Source: Tolypothrix sp. PCC 7910 (GTDB taxonomy: Bacteria; Cyanobacteriota; Cyanobacteriia; Cyanobacteriales; Nostocaceae). Taken from it: a stretch of 64,000 nt of DNA. Made by a program: the position numbers and the translations under genes. The stretch covers positions 931,501 to 995,500 of the forward strand of contig NZ_CP050440.1 in the NCBI RefSeq assembly GCF_011769525.1, written 5' to 3'. Under the pieces are notes generated by a model. It searched no databases. It had not been told where the DNA came from and saw nothing but the letters and a program-made list of their open reading frames with translations. Shown here piece after piece: positions 33,442 to 42,526 of the stretch (positions are counted from its first letter, which is position 1; each line of letters opens with the position of its first letter).

Positions 33442-34398
33442 ATGGATTTAAGATACTTCTTGGCAAGGTTGAAAAAACCTAAATTCTTTACTGCATTAGC
33501 AGTATTTTTTGCTGTTCTAGTGATTGTTCCTTTATTACCATTTTCAGCATTTTCAGCTAATCCTCGCGCTAATATTCAGTTTGTTTCATCCAACTGGGTA
33601 GCTAAAAATTCTCAAGACCCAAATTTGCGAATTTTAGATGTCAGAAATTTTCCTCTAGATTATATAGAAGGACACCTGGCTGGTGCTGTAAATATTGCTG
33701 ATACTGCTTTTCGCGGCCCAAGAGAAGGTTTACCAGTGCAGTATTGGAATAATCAAAAGTTAGGGCAAATATTTGCAAATTCAGGATTAACAAATAACAG
33801 CCGCGTGCTTGTATATTCAGATGGTAGAGATGTTCTAGGTGCAACAATGGTTGCTTATTTACTAGAACGTTCTGGATTAAAAGATATTGCTGTATTAGAT
33901 GGTGGCTACACAGGTTATAAAGCTGCTAATGATGTCACCAAGGAATTTCCTAAATATTCAGTTGGTAAATTCACCGTCAGAGATAACCCTTCAGTTCGCG
34001 TCAGTTTAGATGATGTGAAAAAACTGATTGGTAAACCAGGAGTTACATTTATTGATCCTCGACCAGAAAAATTGTTCCGAGGAGAAGAAAATATTTGGAT
34101 ACGTAACGGACATATTCCTGGAGCGAGGAATATTCCTTGGGTGACATTTATGGATGCTCAGAATCCTCACAAACTCAAGTCATTAGATGAGATTAAGAAA
34201 ATTCTCACAGATAAAAAGATTGACCCCAAAAATGACATTATTGTTTCTTGTAGTACAGGAAGAGAAGCAACATTACAATATGTGGTCTTAAAGCATCTTC
34301 TGGGTTATCCCAAAGTCAGAATTTATGAAGGTTCTTGGACAGAATATAGCGCTCAGAAGGATTTACCAGTAGCTACTGGAGATGAGAAATTAACCTAA
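33442..34398 (+). CDS. Exported tandem-rhodanese sulfurtransferase
   Basis: A 318-residue protein. Residues ~15-38 form a signal peptide or membrane anchor ending FSAFSANP. Two rhodanese domains follow: the first (~45-165) has SDGRDVLG in the active loop and lacks the cysteine; the second (~185-310) has the catalytic Cys270 in VSCSTGREAT. This is the thiosulfate/3-mercaptopyruvate sulfurtransferase arrangement, transferring sulfane sulfur from donors to cyanide or thiols. Location is likely periplasm or thylakoid lumen. The ATG at 33442 with GGGAG upstream is preferred over an ATG 18 bases earlier. It may handle sulfane sulfur released by the surrounding pathways. Confidence 0.87.
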   Translation: MDLRYFLARLKKPKFFTALAVFFAVLVIVPLLPFSAFSANPRANIQFVSSNWVAKNSQDPNLRILDVRNFPLDYIEGHLAGAVNIADTAFRGPREGLPVQYWNNQKLGQIFANSGLTNNSRVLVYSDGRDVLGATMVAYLLERSGLKDIAVLDGGYTGYKAANDVTKEFPKYSVGKFTVRDNPSVRVSLDDVKKLIGKPGVTFIDPRPEKLFRGEENIWIRNGHIPGARNIPWVTFMDAQNPHKLKSLDEIKKILTDKKIDPKNDIIVSCSTGREATLQYVVLKHLLGYPKVRIYEGSWTEYSAQKDLPVATGDEKLT

Positions 34399-34418
34399 TA
34401 CAAAATCAGGAAAAATTC

Positions 34419-34580
34419 ATGAAATGTGCAATTTTGTTAATTGCAGCATCTATCATCACATTGTTCCCAGTAGTAGATGTATTTGCAGCTAATAATCCCC
34501 AGCAAGATAACTTGGTTAGCTGTAGAAGAAGCAAAGACCAACCACCAGGAGATCCAACAAGTGATCGCTCCGGGGCTTAG
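34419..34580 (+). CDS. Tiny secreted protein (53 aa)
   Basis: A small gene beginning 20 bases after the rhodanese stop, with CAGGAAAAA before its ATG. Residues 1-24 make a clean signal peptide (KCAILLIAASIITLFPVV, then FAA). The mature ~29 residues include a Cys and the phrase QPPGDPTSDRSGA, like the Pro/Gly/Arg tails of many small cyanobacterial exported proteins. Function unknown. Probably co-transcribed with the rhodanese and exported to the same compartment. Confidence 0.6.
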   Translation: MKCAILLIAASIITLFPVVDVFAANNPQQDNLVSCRRSKDQPPGDPTSDRSGA

Positions 34581-34725
34581 TACAATATTTTACTGGTTCA
34601 TCATGCATCAAATTTAGCAATAATCCGTTAGAATTTACACTTATTCCTTGTCCTCAATTAATTTCTGAGTGATGTTTTCCATCGCTCAGAATTATTTATT
34701 ATTTGGCAAAGATTACGAAATCCTG

Positions 34726-35166
34726 TTACAGTTTCAAACCCTTTAATAGATATTTTTCTAGAAAATGATTCACCTCCTCAGCACATAATCCGATATGAAC
34801 TATTTTCCCTACTGCTTGGAGAATATCTAATCCCTTACCTTGATTGCGCGGATCTGGATCAACTAGCGAGACATATATTTCTTGAATGTGTGGATCTTTG
34901 GCGATCGCCAAAGCACAAGAGGGTGTGCGTCCTTGAAAAGAACAAGGTTCAAGAGTGATGTACATTTGCAAAAACGCTAAATCTTGACCTTGAATGTAAG
35001 TAAGCGCATCAGCCTCAGCATGATGCTTTCCTGGTGAATGGGTATATCCTACTGCTACTATCTCGCCAGCATGAACTATGACACAACCTACTGGTGGGTT
35101 TGGTAAGCATTCTGGTAAAGCTTTTTTGCTTTGAGCTAAAGCAGCCAGCATAAATTTATCGTTCAT
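34726..35166 (-). CDS. RibD-type deaminase domain protein
   Basis: A 146-residue cytidine-deaminase-fold protein. Zinc and catalytic residues are seen in HHAEADAL (His and Glu) and EPCSFQGRTPSC (two Cys). This is the pattern of the N-terminal deaminase of RibD, which deaminates a pyrimidine intermediate of riboflavin synthesis; the reductase domain is absent. It might help FMN supply for the many flavin enzymes here, or deaminate another nucleobase. Isolated gene, full domain length. Its ATG at 35166 matches the family opening. Confidence 0.8.
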   Translation of the reverse strand: MNDKFMLAALAQSKKALPECLPNPPVGCVIVHAGEIVAVGYTHSPGKHHAEADALTYIQGQDLAFLQMYITLEPCSFQGRTPSCALAIAKDPHIQEIYVSLVDPDPRNQGKGLDILQAVGKIVHIGLCAEEVNHFLEKYLLKGLKL

Positions 35167-35726
35167 CTTGTGAAATCTTTGTATGAAAAACTAGCAAGTA
35201 AATAACTTTTTTTAATATCCTCGTTGTCAGCGATGGTTTCTCTGCAATACTCTACGCGATCGCCTTGCGCATACCTTCCCTAGCTCCTAACCGGATGCTT
35301 TGCAATATTTAATGTTTGATAACCTAATAATTCGTATATCATATACTTGTGTTTGCCAGCACATATTTTTTTGGATGGATTGTGTAAGCTGTATCTTGAT
35401 TGTCCAGTTATAGGTGAATGCCTATACCAGACATGATTACCTCAAAGCCTTACAGTCAAAGGATTTTATAAATCTGCCATCTAGATACAATTATTTTTTG
35501 AGCGTATGTCAGTAGTAGAAAGCTTAAACTTTCGTCTTTTCATAAGTCACTTACTAGCTATTGATAAGGGTTTGACCAAGATGTGTCAGGTTATCAAGCC
35601 AAGCAATGAGTTTTGAGCAGTTAGGAATCAGCCAAAGTTTTTTAGCAGCAGTCAAATGATGACTGATGTTGTGAGAAAAGCGATCGCTATTAGCGAACCG
35701 CATTATTGAAGAAGAGAACAAAGTAG
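35167..35726. other. Intergenic region upstream of the third monooxygenase gene
   Basis: About 560 bases, AT-rich, with two HIP1-containing patches (about 35258 and 35680). On the minus strand 35554-35703 is open and reads MRFANSDRFSHNISHHL and LWLIPNCSKLIAWLDN, which could be the tail of a lost gene, but no ribosome site or family was recognised. Otherwise this is the promoter region of the rightward series starting at 35727. Confidence 0.45.
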
Positions 35727-37091
35727 ATGAGCAAAAAACGTCAGTTTCGGTTAGGTGCATTTATTCAAGCCACTGGACATCATATCTCTGCATGGCGACA
35801 CCCTGACGCGCAAATAGATGCAGGGTTGAATTTCGAGCATTACAAAGAAATTACCCAAACAGCCCAACGAGGGTTATTTGATGCTGTCTTTCTCGCAGAT
35901 AGCCCAGGAGTTTGGGGTAATGGTGGCGAAAATCAGTGTCGTAATGGTAAAATTGCCCATTTCGAGCCTGTGACTCTCTTCTCTGCTTTATCTTCAGTCA
36001 CTCAAAACATCGGTTTCATCGCTACCGCCTCAACTACATACGAAGAACCCTACACCCTCGCACGGAAGTTTGCTTCTCTAGATTACTTGAGTAAAGGACG
36101 CGCCGGTTGGAATGTAGTTACCACAGGTAATGATAACGCCGCCGCTAATTTTGGACTTGAACATCACCCAGATCACAGCCTGCGTTATGAACGGGCGGAA
36201 GAGTTTGTCGAAGTGGTCAAAGGACTGTGGGATAGTTGGGATGATGATGCCTTTATTCGCGACAGAGAATCAGGTATTTATTTCGATCCAGAGAAGCTAC
36301 ACATACTCAACCATAAAGGCAAACATTTCTCCGTCAAAGGCCCCTTAAACGTCGGGCGTCCACCTCAAGGTTACCCTGTAATTGTTCAAGCTGGAGCCTC
36401 GGAAGCTGGGCGAGATTTAGCTGCGCGTACTGCTGAGGTTATTTTCACTGCTAATCAAACCCTCGCCGATGCTCAGGAATTTTATGCCGATATCAAGGGT
36501 AGATTGGCAAAATATGGACGTTCCCCGGATGATTTAAAAATTATGCCTGGTGCTTTCCCAATTATTGGGCGTACAGAAGAAGAAGCACAAGAAAAATACG
36601 AGTTTCTACAATCATTAATTCATCCCGATGTCGCTTGGGGTATTTTAAAAACCTATTACAAGGGTGTGGATCTATCGAAATATTCTCTAGACGATCTAGC
36701 TCCCGAACTACCCAGCGACACCAATACTAATAAGAGCCGTCTGAAATTAGTTAAAGATTTAGCTACTCGCGGTAGTTTAACGCTGCGTCAATTGTACCGC
36801 TCTCTCGCTACTGCAAGAGGCCATCGTACTATACTGGGTACTCCCGAAACCATTGCCGATCAACTAGAAGAATGGTTTAACAACGGTGCAGCAGATGGTT
36901 TTAATATCATGCCTCCAATTCTACCTACAGGATTAGATGACTTTGTAAATTTAGTTGTCCCCATCCTGCAAAAACGCGGACTATTCCGCACTGAATACGA
37001 GGGTAGTACCTTGCGCGAGAACCTTGGCTTACGTCGTCCTGGTAATCGTTTGGCTGTGCAACAAGCAAATGAAAAATTAGTATCAGCATAA
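35727..37091 (+). CDS. LLM flavin-dependent monooxygenase, NtaA/SnaA/DszA family (#3)
   Basis: A 454-residue paralogue of the two monooxygenases at 22226 and 23608. Hallmarks: FRLGAFIQATGHHISAWRHP, FDAVFLADSPGVWG, ATASTTYEEPYTLARKFASL, SKGRAGWNVVTTG, GYPVIVQAGASEAGRDLAA and DGFNIMPPILPTG. It is more diverged than the other two are from each other. FMNH2-dependent oxidation of a C-S or C-N bond is expected; N-acetyl-S-alkylcysteines, aryl sulfones or aminopolycarboxylates are the known substrates of the family. It heads a rightward run with an amidohydrolase, a flavin monooxygenase-like protein, an esterase and an aldo/keto reductase. Confidence 0.9.
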   Translation: MSKKRQFRLGAFIQATGHHISAWRHPDAQIDAGLNFEHYKEITQTAQRGLFDAVFLADSPGVWGNGGENQCRNGKIAHFEPVTLFSALSSVTQNIGFIATASTTYEEPYTLARKFASLDYLSKGRAGWNVVTTGNDNAAANFGLEHHPDHSLRYERAEEFVEVVKGLWDSWDDDAFIRDRESGIYFDPEKLHILNHKGKHFSVKGPLNVGRPPQGYPVIVQAGASEAGRDLAARTAEVIFTANQTLADAQEFYADIKGRLAKYGRSPDDLKIMPGAFPIIGRTEEEAQEKYEFLQSLIHPDVAWGILKTYYKGVDLSKYSLDDLAPELPSDTNTNKSRLKLVKDLATRGSLTLRQLYRSLATARGHRTILGTPETIADQLEEWFNNGAADGFNIMPPILPTGLDDFVNLVVPILQKRGLFRTEYEGSTLRENLGLRRPGNRLAVQQANEKLVSA

Positions 37092-37166
37092 ATTTTGCTA
37101 GGTGCGTTATCCCAATTTATAAAGATTCGGATACAGATTCAAATCAAGAAATTATTGCTATAGCAA

Positions 37167-37213
37167 GAGGCAGAAGGCAGGAGGCAGAAGGCAGGAGGCA
37201 GAAGGCAGGAGGT
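37167..37213. repeat. 14-nt tandem repeat AGGCAGAAGGCAGG
   Basis: About three units in the interval after the monooxygenase gene. Simple direct repeats without spacers, of a type seen in many Nostocales intergenic regions. An inverted copy of the dispersed tag (TTTTGAATTGGTATA) follows at about 37303-37318. Confidence 0.7.
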
Positions 37214-37375
37214 ACAACTATTGCTAATCCTAGCATTCACGCTTTCAAAATGTCCCAACCTATGTGACTACAGCTATAAATCTGGATTTCTGAATTTTGA
37301 ATTGGTATAAGCCTCCAAATAATTCTCTTGGACTTTTCACTCATGCTTAAACTCTACTGTTTCAAGCGTGTTTTT

Positions 37376-37426
37376 TGTAGAGCGCCTCCGATTTCAGGTT
37401 TTCCTGATGCTCTACATAACCTGAAA
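37376..37426 (+). promoter_or_regulatory. Leader with two mutually exclusive hairpins
   Basis: Structure A: TGTAGAGC (37376-37383) pairs with GCTCTACA (37409-37416), enclosing TCAGG-TTTT-CCTGA. Structure B: TTTCAGGTT (37392-37400) pairs perfectly with AACCTGAAA (37418-37426). Both use the same CAGG segment, so only one can form. The element ends 28 bases before the amidohydrolase start codon, which suits an attenuation-like switch or a ligand-sensing leader. Confidence 0.4.
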
Positions 37427-37454
37427 ATCTTAGCTAAATATGAGGAAGAAAAAA

Positions 37455-38993
37455 ATGACTGAATATAGCAGATTAAAAACTTCACCCTCAGCCGCAATCA
37501 GAGCTACCCTAGATTATCCAGTAATCGATACCGACGTTCATACCAACGATTTCACACCAGCACTAGAAGATTACATTGCTAAATATGGCGGTGCAAAACT
37601 TGTAGACGAATTGCGGAAGGCGGAATCATCTCGCCTGAACTCTAAAGCAGATGGTAAAGACTGGTATCAACAAACTCCAGAAGAACGTCAATACAATCGC
37701 ACAATTCGTTCTCCTTGGTGGGCGAGAGTAACTAAAAATACTCTAGATTTAGCTACATACATCCTGCCAGAATTGCTGTATGAACGTCAGGCAGAACAAG
37801 GTTCAGATTATTCGGTACTATTTCCCAATAACGTCCTCGCACCTGCTGGAGCTAGCCCAGAGAACCGCCAAGCCCTGCAACGAGCGGTTAATCACTATCA
37901 TGCTGATTTATATCGCAAATATAGCGATCGCCTGACGGTGGTAGCTGGTATTCCTATGACTACTCCTCAAGAAGCCATTGAGGAATTAGAATTTGCAGTA
38001 AATACACTAGGTCTAAAAGTAGCAAATATTCCTGGTGGTGTAAAACGACCAATTAAAGCGATCGCAGATAAATATCCTGCTGATAAATTCCCAGAAGTTG
38101 CTAGATATGCTTCTTACATAGACTTCTTTGGTCTGGATAGTGAATATGACTACGATCCATTCTGGGCAAAAGCTGTAGAGTTGGGTGTACCTATTACTAC
38201 CCACTACGGTAGCCAAGGTTGGACTGGTCGCTCCTCCATCAGTAACTACATGAACAACCATATCGGTCACTTTGCCGATGGTTCCCAAGCTTTTGCGAAG
38301 GCGTTGTTCTTTGGTGGTGTCACCAAACGCTTCCCACAATTGCGCGTGGGAATGCTCGAAGGGGGTGCAGATTGGGGCGCTCATGTCTACATTCATTTAG
38401 TAGATCGTTACTCTAAGCGTAATCTTCAGGGGCTACAAAACTACAACCCAGATTTGGCAAACGCTGATGAGTTGTTCGAGTTGTTTGCACGCTTTGGTGG
38501 CGAAATTACACAAGGGTATTCCTTCACCAAAGAAGAATTAGCCAAGATTGTGTTGGGTTCTTCCTTTGCGCGTCATAGCCGTCAACCAGTAGGTAAGGAA
38601 TTAGAAGACTTTGCCGCAGCCGGAATTGAAAGCATTGAAGATATCCGCGATCGCTGGGTGAATAGCTTCTTCTTTGGTTCCGAATCTGACGATCGCACCA
38701 TCGGCGCAGCATTCAACGACAAAGCCAATCCCTTAAACGTGAAGATTAACGCCATCTATTCCTCAGATGTCGGTCACTGGGATGTACCCGATTTGACAGA
38801 TCCTCTCGCAGAAAGCTGGGAATTGGTGAAAGAAGGCGTAATTTCCGAAGCTGACTTCAAAGCTTATGTATTCGCTAATCCCTACAAGTTCTACACCGAA
38901 GCTAACGCCAACTTCTTCAAGGGTACAGCTATTGAATCCCAAGTAGCTCAAATCCAATCACCACAACTAGATAAAAGCTTTGTAAGGGCATAG
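37455..38993 (+). CDS. Amidohydrolase-family (PF04909-type) metal-dependent hydrolase
   Basis: A 512-residue protein of the amidohydrolase 2 class. The metal-site opening is YPVIDTDVHTND (Asp-x-His rather than His-x-His, as usual in this class), with PITTHYGSQGW as the central His strand, MLEGGADWGAHV and SDVGHWDVPD as the late His/Asp sites. Members decarboxylate or hydrolyse ring and amide compounds. Start: ATG at 37455 has GAGGAAG 6-12 bases upstream; an ATG 15 bases earlier would place the ribosome site inside the gene. Downstream of the LLM monooxygenase, it may hydrolyse its oxidised product. Confidence 0.83.
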   Translation: MTEYSRLKTSPSAAIRATLDYPVIDTDVHTNDFTPALEDYIAKYGGAKLVDELRKAESSRLNSKADGKDWYQQTPEERQYNRTIRSPWWARVTKNTLDLATYILPELLYERQAEQGSDYSVLFPNNVLAPAGASPENRQALQRAVNHYHADLYRKYSDRLTVVAGIPMTTPQEAIEELEFAVNTLGLKVANIPGGVKRPIKAIADKYPADKFPEVARYASYIDFFGLDSEYDYDPFWAKAVELGVPITTHYGSQGWTGRSSISNYMNNHIGHFADGSQAFAKALFFGGVTKRFPQLRVGMLEGGADWGAHVYIHLVDRYSKRNLQGLQNYNPDLANADELFELFARFGGEITQGYSFTKEELAKIVLGSSFARHSRQPVGKELEDFAAAGIESIEDIRDRWVNSFFFGSESDDRTIGAAFNDKANPLNVKINAIYSSDVGHWDVPDLTDPLAESWELVKEGVISEADFKAYVFANPYKFYTEANANFFKGTAIESQVAQIQSPQLDKSFVRA

Positions 38994-39051
38994 GGAATAG
39001 GGCATGGGGCATGGGGCATTGGGCATTGCTAATTGGTAATTGGAATTTCTT

Positions 39052-39115
39052 CCCCAGTCCCCTAATCCCCAGTCCCCTAATCCCCAGTCCCTAGTCCCCA
39101 ATCCCCAGCCCCCCA
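39052..39115. repeat. C-rich heptad tandem repeat
   Basis: Units CCCCAGT / CCCCTAAT / CCCCAAT, ending 10 bases before the ATG of the next gene, which consequently lacks a Shine-Dalgarno sequence. A G-rich GGGGCAT tract at 39002-39025 precedes it. Confidence 0.8.
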
Positions 39116-39125
39116 AACTATCGAC

Positions 39126-40568
39126 ATGACAACAACGACTGATCTCGATTTTCGCGCTCGTGAGGCACTACGTCTCATCGGCCCCGATCCGGAAAACTGG
39201 GTGAGCGATCGCCCAGGTATTGACCACAATGTCACAATTGTTGGTGGTAGCGGTAGCGGTAGTGTTTTTGCGTTTGCGCTACGGCGTGCAGGTATCGGTC
39301 GCGTGACAGTAATTGATGCCGCCGAAGATGAAAGCCTTGCTGGCGTGTGGTTGACACGAGCAAGAATGAAAAAGCTCCGCACGCCGAAGAACCTACCAGG
39401 CCCGGAATTAGGTATTCCGGAATTGTCCTTTCAAGCTTGGTATGAAGCGCGACATGGTGCTGAAGCTTACGCAGCAATAGACCGGATTCCCAGAGTACTC
39501 TGGGCTGAATATCTGAGTTGGTATCGGCAGTTTCTCGGTATTTCAGTACGTTACCGGACGAAGTTAGTAAGAGTTGAGCCTGCTGAAGGCTTTTTGCGCT
39601 TGCACCTTGAGGTAAACGGTGTATCGCAAATAGAAACTACCCGCAAAATTATCTTCGCTAACGGTGTGGCTGGTACTGGTGGCGCGTATATACCGCCTGT
39701 ATTAGCTGATCTACCACGCAATTTGTATGCACATACCTCCGAGTTGATTAACTTTGAAGCATTGCGCGGTAAAACTGTAGCGGTGTTAGGTGCGGCGGCT
39801 TCAGCTTTCGACGCAGCAGGGGTAGCGTTGGAATCGGGAGCCAAGGAAGTACATTTGTTTGCCCGTAGAGAAGCGATCGCATCTTTACCAATCAATCGTG
39901 TGCGTGGCTATCCTGGTGCTTACTTCAACTATCCAGAACTATCCGATTCGGCTCGCTGGTTTCAAGCTTGGCGATTTCGACAAGTAGGTTCCACACCACC
40001 ACCTGATGCAATTGAAAGGGTAATCGCCTTTCCTAATTTTTACCTGCATCTATCTGCACCTTGGAAATCAGCCCAGGAAAAAGGCGATCGCATTGTTGCT
40101 CAGGTAAACGATGATACTTTCGAGTTTGATTTTGCGATCGCTGGTACTGGTTACTTTGTCGATCCCACAAAGCGCTCCGAACTAGCCGATTTTTCTCAGC
40201 ATATTGCTTTGTGGCGCGATCGCTATCAGCCACCAGCAGAACAGCACGACGAAGATTTAGGAACGCACCCTTACCTCGGCAAAGCTCACGAGTATTTAGA
40301 AAAAGTACCTGGTACTGCACCATACCTCAAAGATATTCATGTCTTCAACCCGGCTGGTTTTGTCAGCTTTGGCTTGCCAATTGGTGATGTACCTAGCATT
40401 CGCCGTGACATCCCTGCAATAGTATCCCGCATCAGCGAGGATTTATTCTTCGCTGATTGGGAACAGCATGAAGCACGCATTACTGGTAATAACATCGCCC
40501 CCGACTTTGAAGACTCATTGTACGCCGCCGCAGTTTGGAAACAACCAGCTAAGGTTGCGATTAGTTAA
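39126..40568 (+). CDS. FAD/NAD(P)-binding monooxygenase-like protein
   Basis: A 480-residue two-dinucleotide-domain flavoprotein. The first FAD site is HNVTIVGGSGSGSVFAFALR (~34-53, with GxGxxS in place of strict GxGxxG), LAGVWLTRARM is the family contact, and the NADP-type site is KTVAVLGAAASAFDAAGVAL (~220-239). AIAGTGYFVDP is the late ATG-like motif. The whole resembles flavin-containing or Baeyer-Villiger monooxygenases that oxygenate sulfides, amines or ketones. Third gene of the rightward catabolic run, directly preceded by a heptad repeat. Confidence 0.8.
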   Translation: MTTTTDLDFRAREALRLIGPDPENWVSDRPGIDHNVTIVGGSGSGSVFAFALRRAGIGRVTVIDAAEDESLAGVWLTRARMKKLRTPKNLPGPELGIPELSFQAWYEARHGAEAYAAIDRIPRVLWAEYLSWYRQFLGISVRYRTKLVRVEPAEGFLRLHLEVNGVSQIETTRKIIFANGVAGTGGAYIPPVLADLPRNLYAHTSELINFEALRGKTVAVLGAAASAFDAAGVALESGAKEVHLFARREAIASLPINRVRGYPGAYFNYPELSDSARWFQAWRFRQVGSTPPPDAIERVIAFPNFYLHLSAPWKSAQEKGDRIVAQVNDDTFEFDFAIAGTGYFVDPTKRSELADFSQHIALWRDRYQPPAEQHDEDLGTHPYLGKAHEYLEKVPGTAPYLKDIHVFNPAGFVSFGLPIGDVPSIRRDIPAIVSRISEDLFFADWEQHEARITGNNIAPDFEDSLYAAAVWKQPAKVAIS

Positions 40569-40570
40569 AG

Positions 40571-40650
40571 CAAGGGGGCAGGGAGCAGGGAGCAGGGGAG
40601 AAATAATCAATGCCCAATGCCCAATGCCCAATGCCCCATTCCCAATGCCC
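40571..40650. repeat. Tandem repeats GGGAGCA and CCCAATG
   Basis: A short GGGAGCAGG array (40577-40599) and a CCCAATG heptad array (about 40611-40650) between the flavoprotein and esterase genes. An open frame passes from the array into the esterase and would add a Pro/Asn-rich tail; it is rejected as N-terminus. Confidence 0.75.
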
Positions 40651-40670
40651 AAAATTTAAAATTCATAACT

Positions 40671-41324
40671 ATGTCAATACAACAAATCAGCAATAATTCC
40701 TTACCTTATCTTTTCTCACCCGTGGCTGAGGATGCGAATAAACCCGCACCCTTGGTATTGTTTTTGCATGGAGCGCGCGATCGCGGCAACGATTTAAATA
40801 TACTATTGAAATGGGGTTTACCACGTTTTGTGGATGAGTCAAGCCCTTTACCTTACGTCTTTGCAGCTCCCCAGCTTCCCGAAGGACAAACTTGGGTAGA
40901 GAGAGAATCAGATGTCATTGCTTTACTAGATAATCTCATTGCCTCCCAACCCATCGATCCATCCCGCGTAATTATATCTGGATTCAGCTTAGGTACAGCT
41001 GGCGCTTGGCATATCGCCGCCTCTAATCCTGGGCGCTTCGCTGGTTTGGTAGCAGTTTCCGGGCGCGCACCTAAGACATTAGAACCAACACAACTAGCTG
41101 CACTCCAAGAAATTCCCATCCAAATATTCCAAGGTGGAAAAGACGAAAAACTCTCAATTGAAGATACAGAGCAGATTGTCACCACCTTGCGTCAAGTCAA
41201 AGGTCAAGTAGATTTTACTCTACTGCCTGATGGCGATCATTTTATTGCCGATGAAGTTTACAGCAACCCACAATTGCAACAATGGCTAATTTCACAAAGC
41301 CGTCGCTCATCTGTAGCTGTCTAA
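40671..41324 (+). CDS. Alpha/beta-hydrolase (carboxylesterase / phospholipase-like)
   Basis: A 217-residue serine hydrolase. The oxyanion strand LVLFLHGARDRG, the nucleophile elbow ISGFSLGTAGAW (Gly-Phe-Ser-Leu-Gly), an acid in FQGGKDEKLS and the histidine in LLPDGDHFI form a complete catalytic triad. Size and order match the carboxylesterase/dienelactone hydrolase group. It should cleave an ester or lactone, perhaps the product of the preceding Baeyer-Villiger-like flavoprotein; this link is inferred. Start: ATG at 40671, after the repeat. Confidence 0.83.
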   Translation: MSIQQISNNSLPYLFSPVAEDANKPAPLVLFLHGARDRGNDLNILLKWGLPRFVDESSPLPYVFAAPQLPEGQTWVERESDVIALLDNLIASQPIDPSRVIISGFSLGTAGAWHIAASNPGRFAGLVAVSGRAPKTLEPTQLAALQEIPIQIFQGGKDEKLSIEDTEQIVTTLRQVKGQVDFTLLPDGDHFIADEVYSNPQLQQWLISQSRRSSVAV

Positions 41325-41326
41325 GC

Positions 41327-41442
41327 TGGGGACTAGGGACTGGGTACTGGGTACTGGGGAAGGAATTTTATTTTAATCTCTACGCCCAATCCCTAATCCC
41401 TAATCCCCAATCCCTAATCCCTAATCCCCAATCCCCAATCCC
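41327..41442. repeat. Heptad tandem repeats abutting the aldo/keto reductase start
   Basis: G-rich heptads at 41327-41361 and C-rich CCCTAAT / CCCCAAT heptads from 41384 straight up to the base before the ATG at 41443. No ribosome binding site can exist except within the repeat. Confidence 0.85.
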
Positions 41443-42441
41443 ATGACATTACCTACCACAAATCTCGGTAAAACTGGCTTGACAGTTTCGCGCCTTGTTT
41501 TAGGCACAATGACCTTTGGATTGCAGACTGATGAAGAAACTTCCAGGGTGATTCTCGATACAGCCGCCGATGCTGGTATCAACTTTTTAGATACAGCCGA
41601 TGTTTATCCATTGGGCGGTGGAGTTACTACAGCCGGACGCACTGAAGAAATTATTGGGCGCTGGCTGAAAGGTAAACGCGAACATTTTATACTTGCTACC
41701 AAAGCTGTAGGCAAGGTAGGCCCTGCACCTTGGGATCAGGGTGCTTCACGCAAACATCTTTTAGATGCGATTGATGCTTCCCTCAAACGCTTAGGAACCG
41801 ATTACGTTGATTTGTATCAATTGCACTCTGATGATACGTCAACTCCCTTAGATGAAACTCTCGAAGCCTTAGATATCATAGTTCGTTCTGGTAAAGCACG
41901 TTATATCGGGGTTTCTAATTTCTTAGCTTACCGACTCAGCCGCGCTTTAGGTCGGGCTGATGTGCGAAATTTAACTCGCTTTGTCTCAATTCAGCCTCGC
42001 TATAATTTGTTGTTCCGCGAAATTGAGCGCGAACTTTTACCCTTAGCGCAAGAAGAAGGATTGGGTGTAATTCCTTACAATCCATTAGCAGGGGGTTTAC
42101 TGACTGGTAAACATAATCTTGCTCAAGGCCCTACTGAAGGAACTCGTTTTACCTTGGGTTTAGCCGCAGAACGTTATCAAGATCGTTATTGGCGCGATCG
42201 CGAGTTTAACACTGTAGAAGAATTACGCACAGTAGCAGATTTAGCTGGATTATCCCTCACTACTTTATCATTGGCTTGGGTGTTGGCTAATCCGATTATT
42301 ACTGCTCCCATTATTGGCGCTAGCCGTCCAGAACAACTTACTGACACTCTCAAGGCGCTGGAAGTCAAACTCGATGACAGTTTAAAACAAAAGCTAGACG
42401 ACATCACCGCCGAATACCGTCGGGGAGATTCTCTGCGTTAG
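41443..42441 (+). CDS. Aldo/keto reductase
   Basis: A 332-residue NADPH-dependent aldo/keto reductase. The catalytic tetrad is visible as Asp and Tyr in INFLDTADVYPLG, Lys in ILATKAVGKVG and His in DLYQLHSDD. PIIGASRPEQL is the C-terminal NADP-binding motif. It reduces aldehydes or ketones to alcohols. In this run (monooxygenases, hydrolase, esterase) it could dispose of a reactive carbonyl left after C-S or C-C cleavage. The following hairpin with a T-run marks the end of this transcription unit. Confidence 0.88.
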   Translation: MTLPTTNLGKTGLTVSRLVLGTMTFGLQTDEETSRVILDTAADAGINFLDTADVYPLGGGVTTAGRTEEIIGRWLKGKREHFILATKAVGKVGPAPWDQGASRKHLLDAIDASLKRLGTDYVDLYQLHSDDTSTPLDETLEALDIIVRSGKARYIGVSNFLAYRLSRALGRADVRNLTRFVSIQPRYNLLFREIERELLPLAQEEGLGVIPYNPLAGGLLTGKHNLAQGPTEGTRFTLGLAAERYQDRYWRDREFNTVEELRTVADLAGLSLTTLSLAWVLANPIITAPIIGASRPEQLTDTLKALEVKLDDSLKQKLDDITAEYRRGDSLR

Positions 42442-42464
42442 AAAAGACTTTACTAAATACTATC

Positions 42465-42497
42465 GGACGGCTGGAGCAAGCCGTCCATTTTTATTTT
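42465..42497 (+). terminator. Intrinsic terminator after the aldo/keto reductase
   Basis: GGACGGCT / AGCCGTCC, an 8-bp perfect stem with a 6-base loop (42465-42486), followed by ATTTTTATTTT. It is a canonical Rho-independent terminator 23 bases after the stop. Confidence 0.85.
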
Positions 42498-42526
42498 GCA
42501 GAAGAGCAGAAGGCTACGAAATTGTA

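Noticed and set aside
35554-35760. Leftward frame before the third monooxygenase
   Set aside because: It overlaps the start of the monooxygenase and has no recognised family; at most it is the tail of a lost gene.
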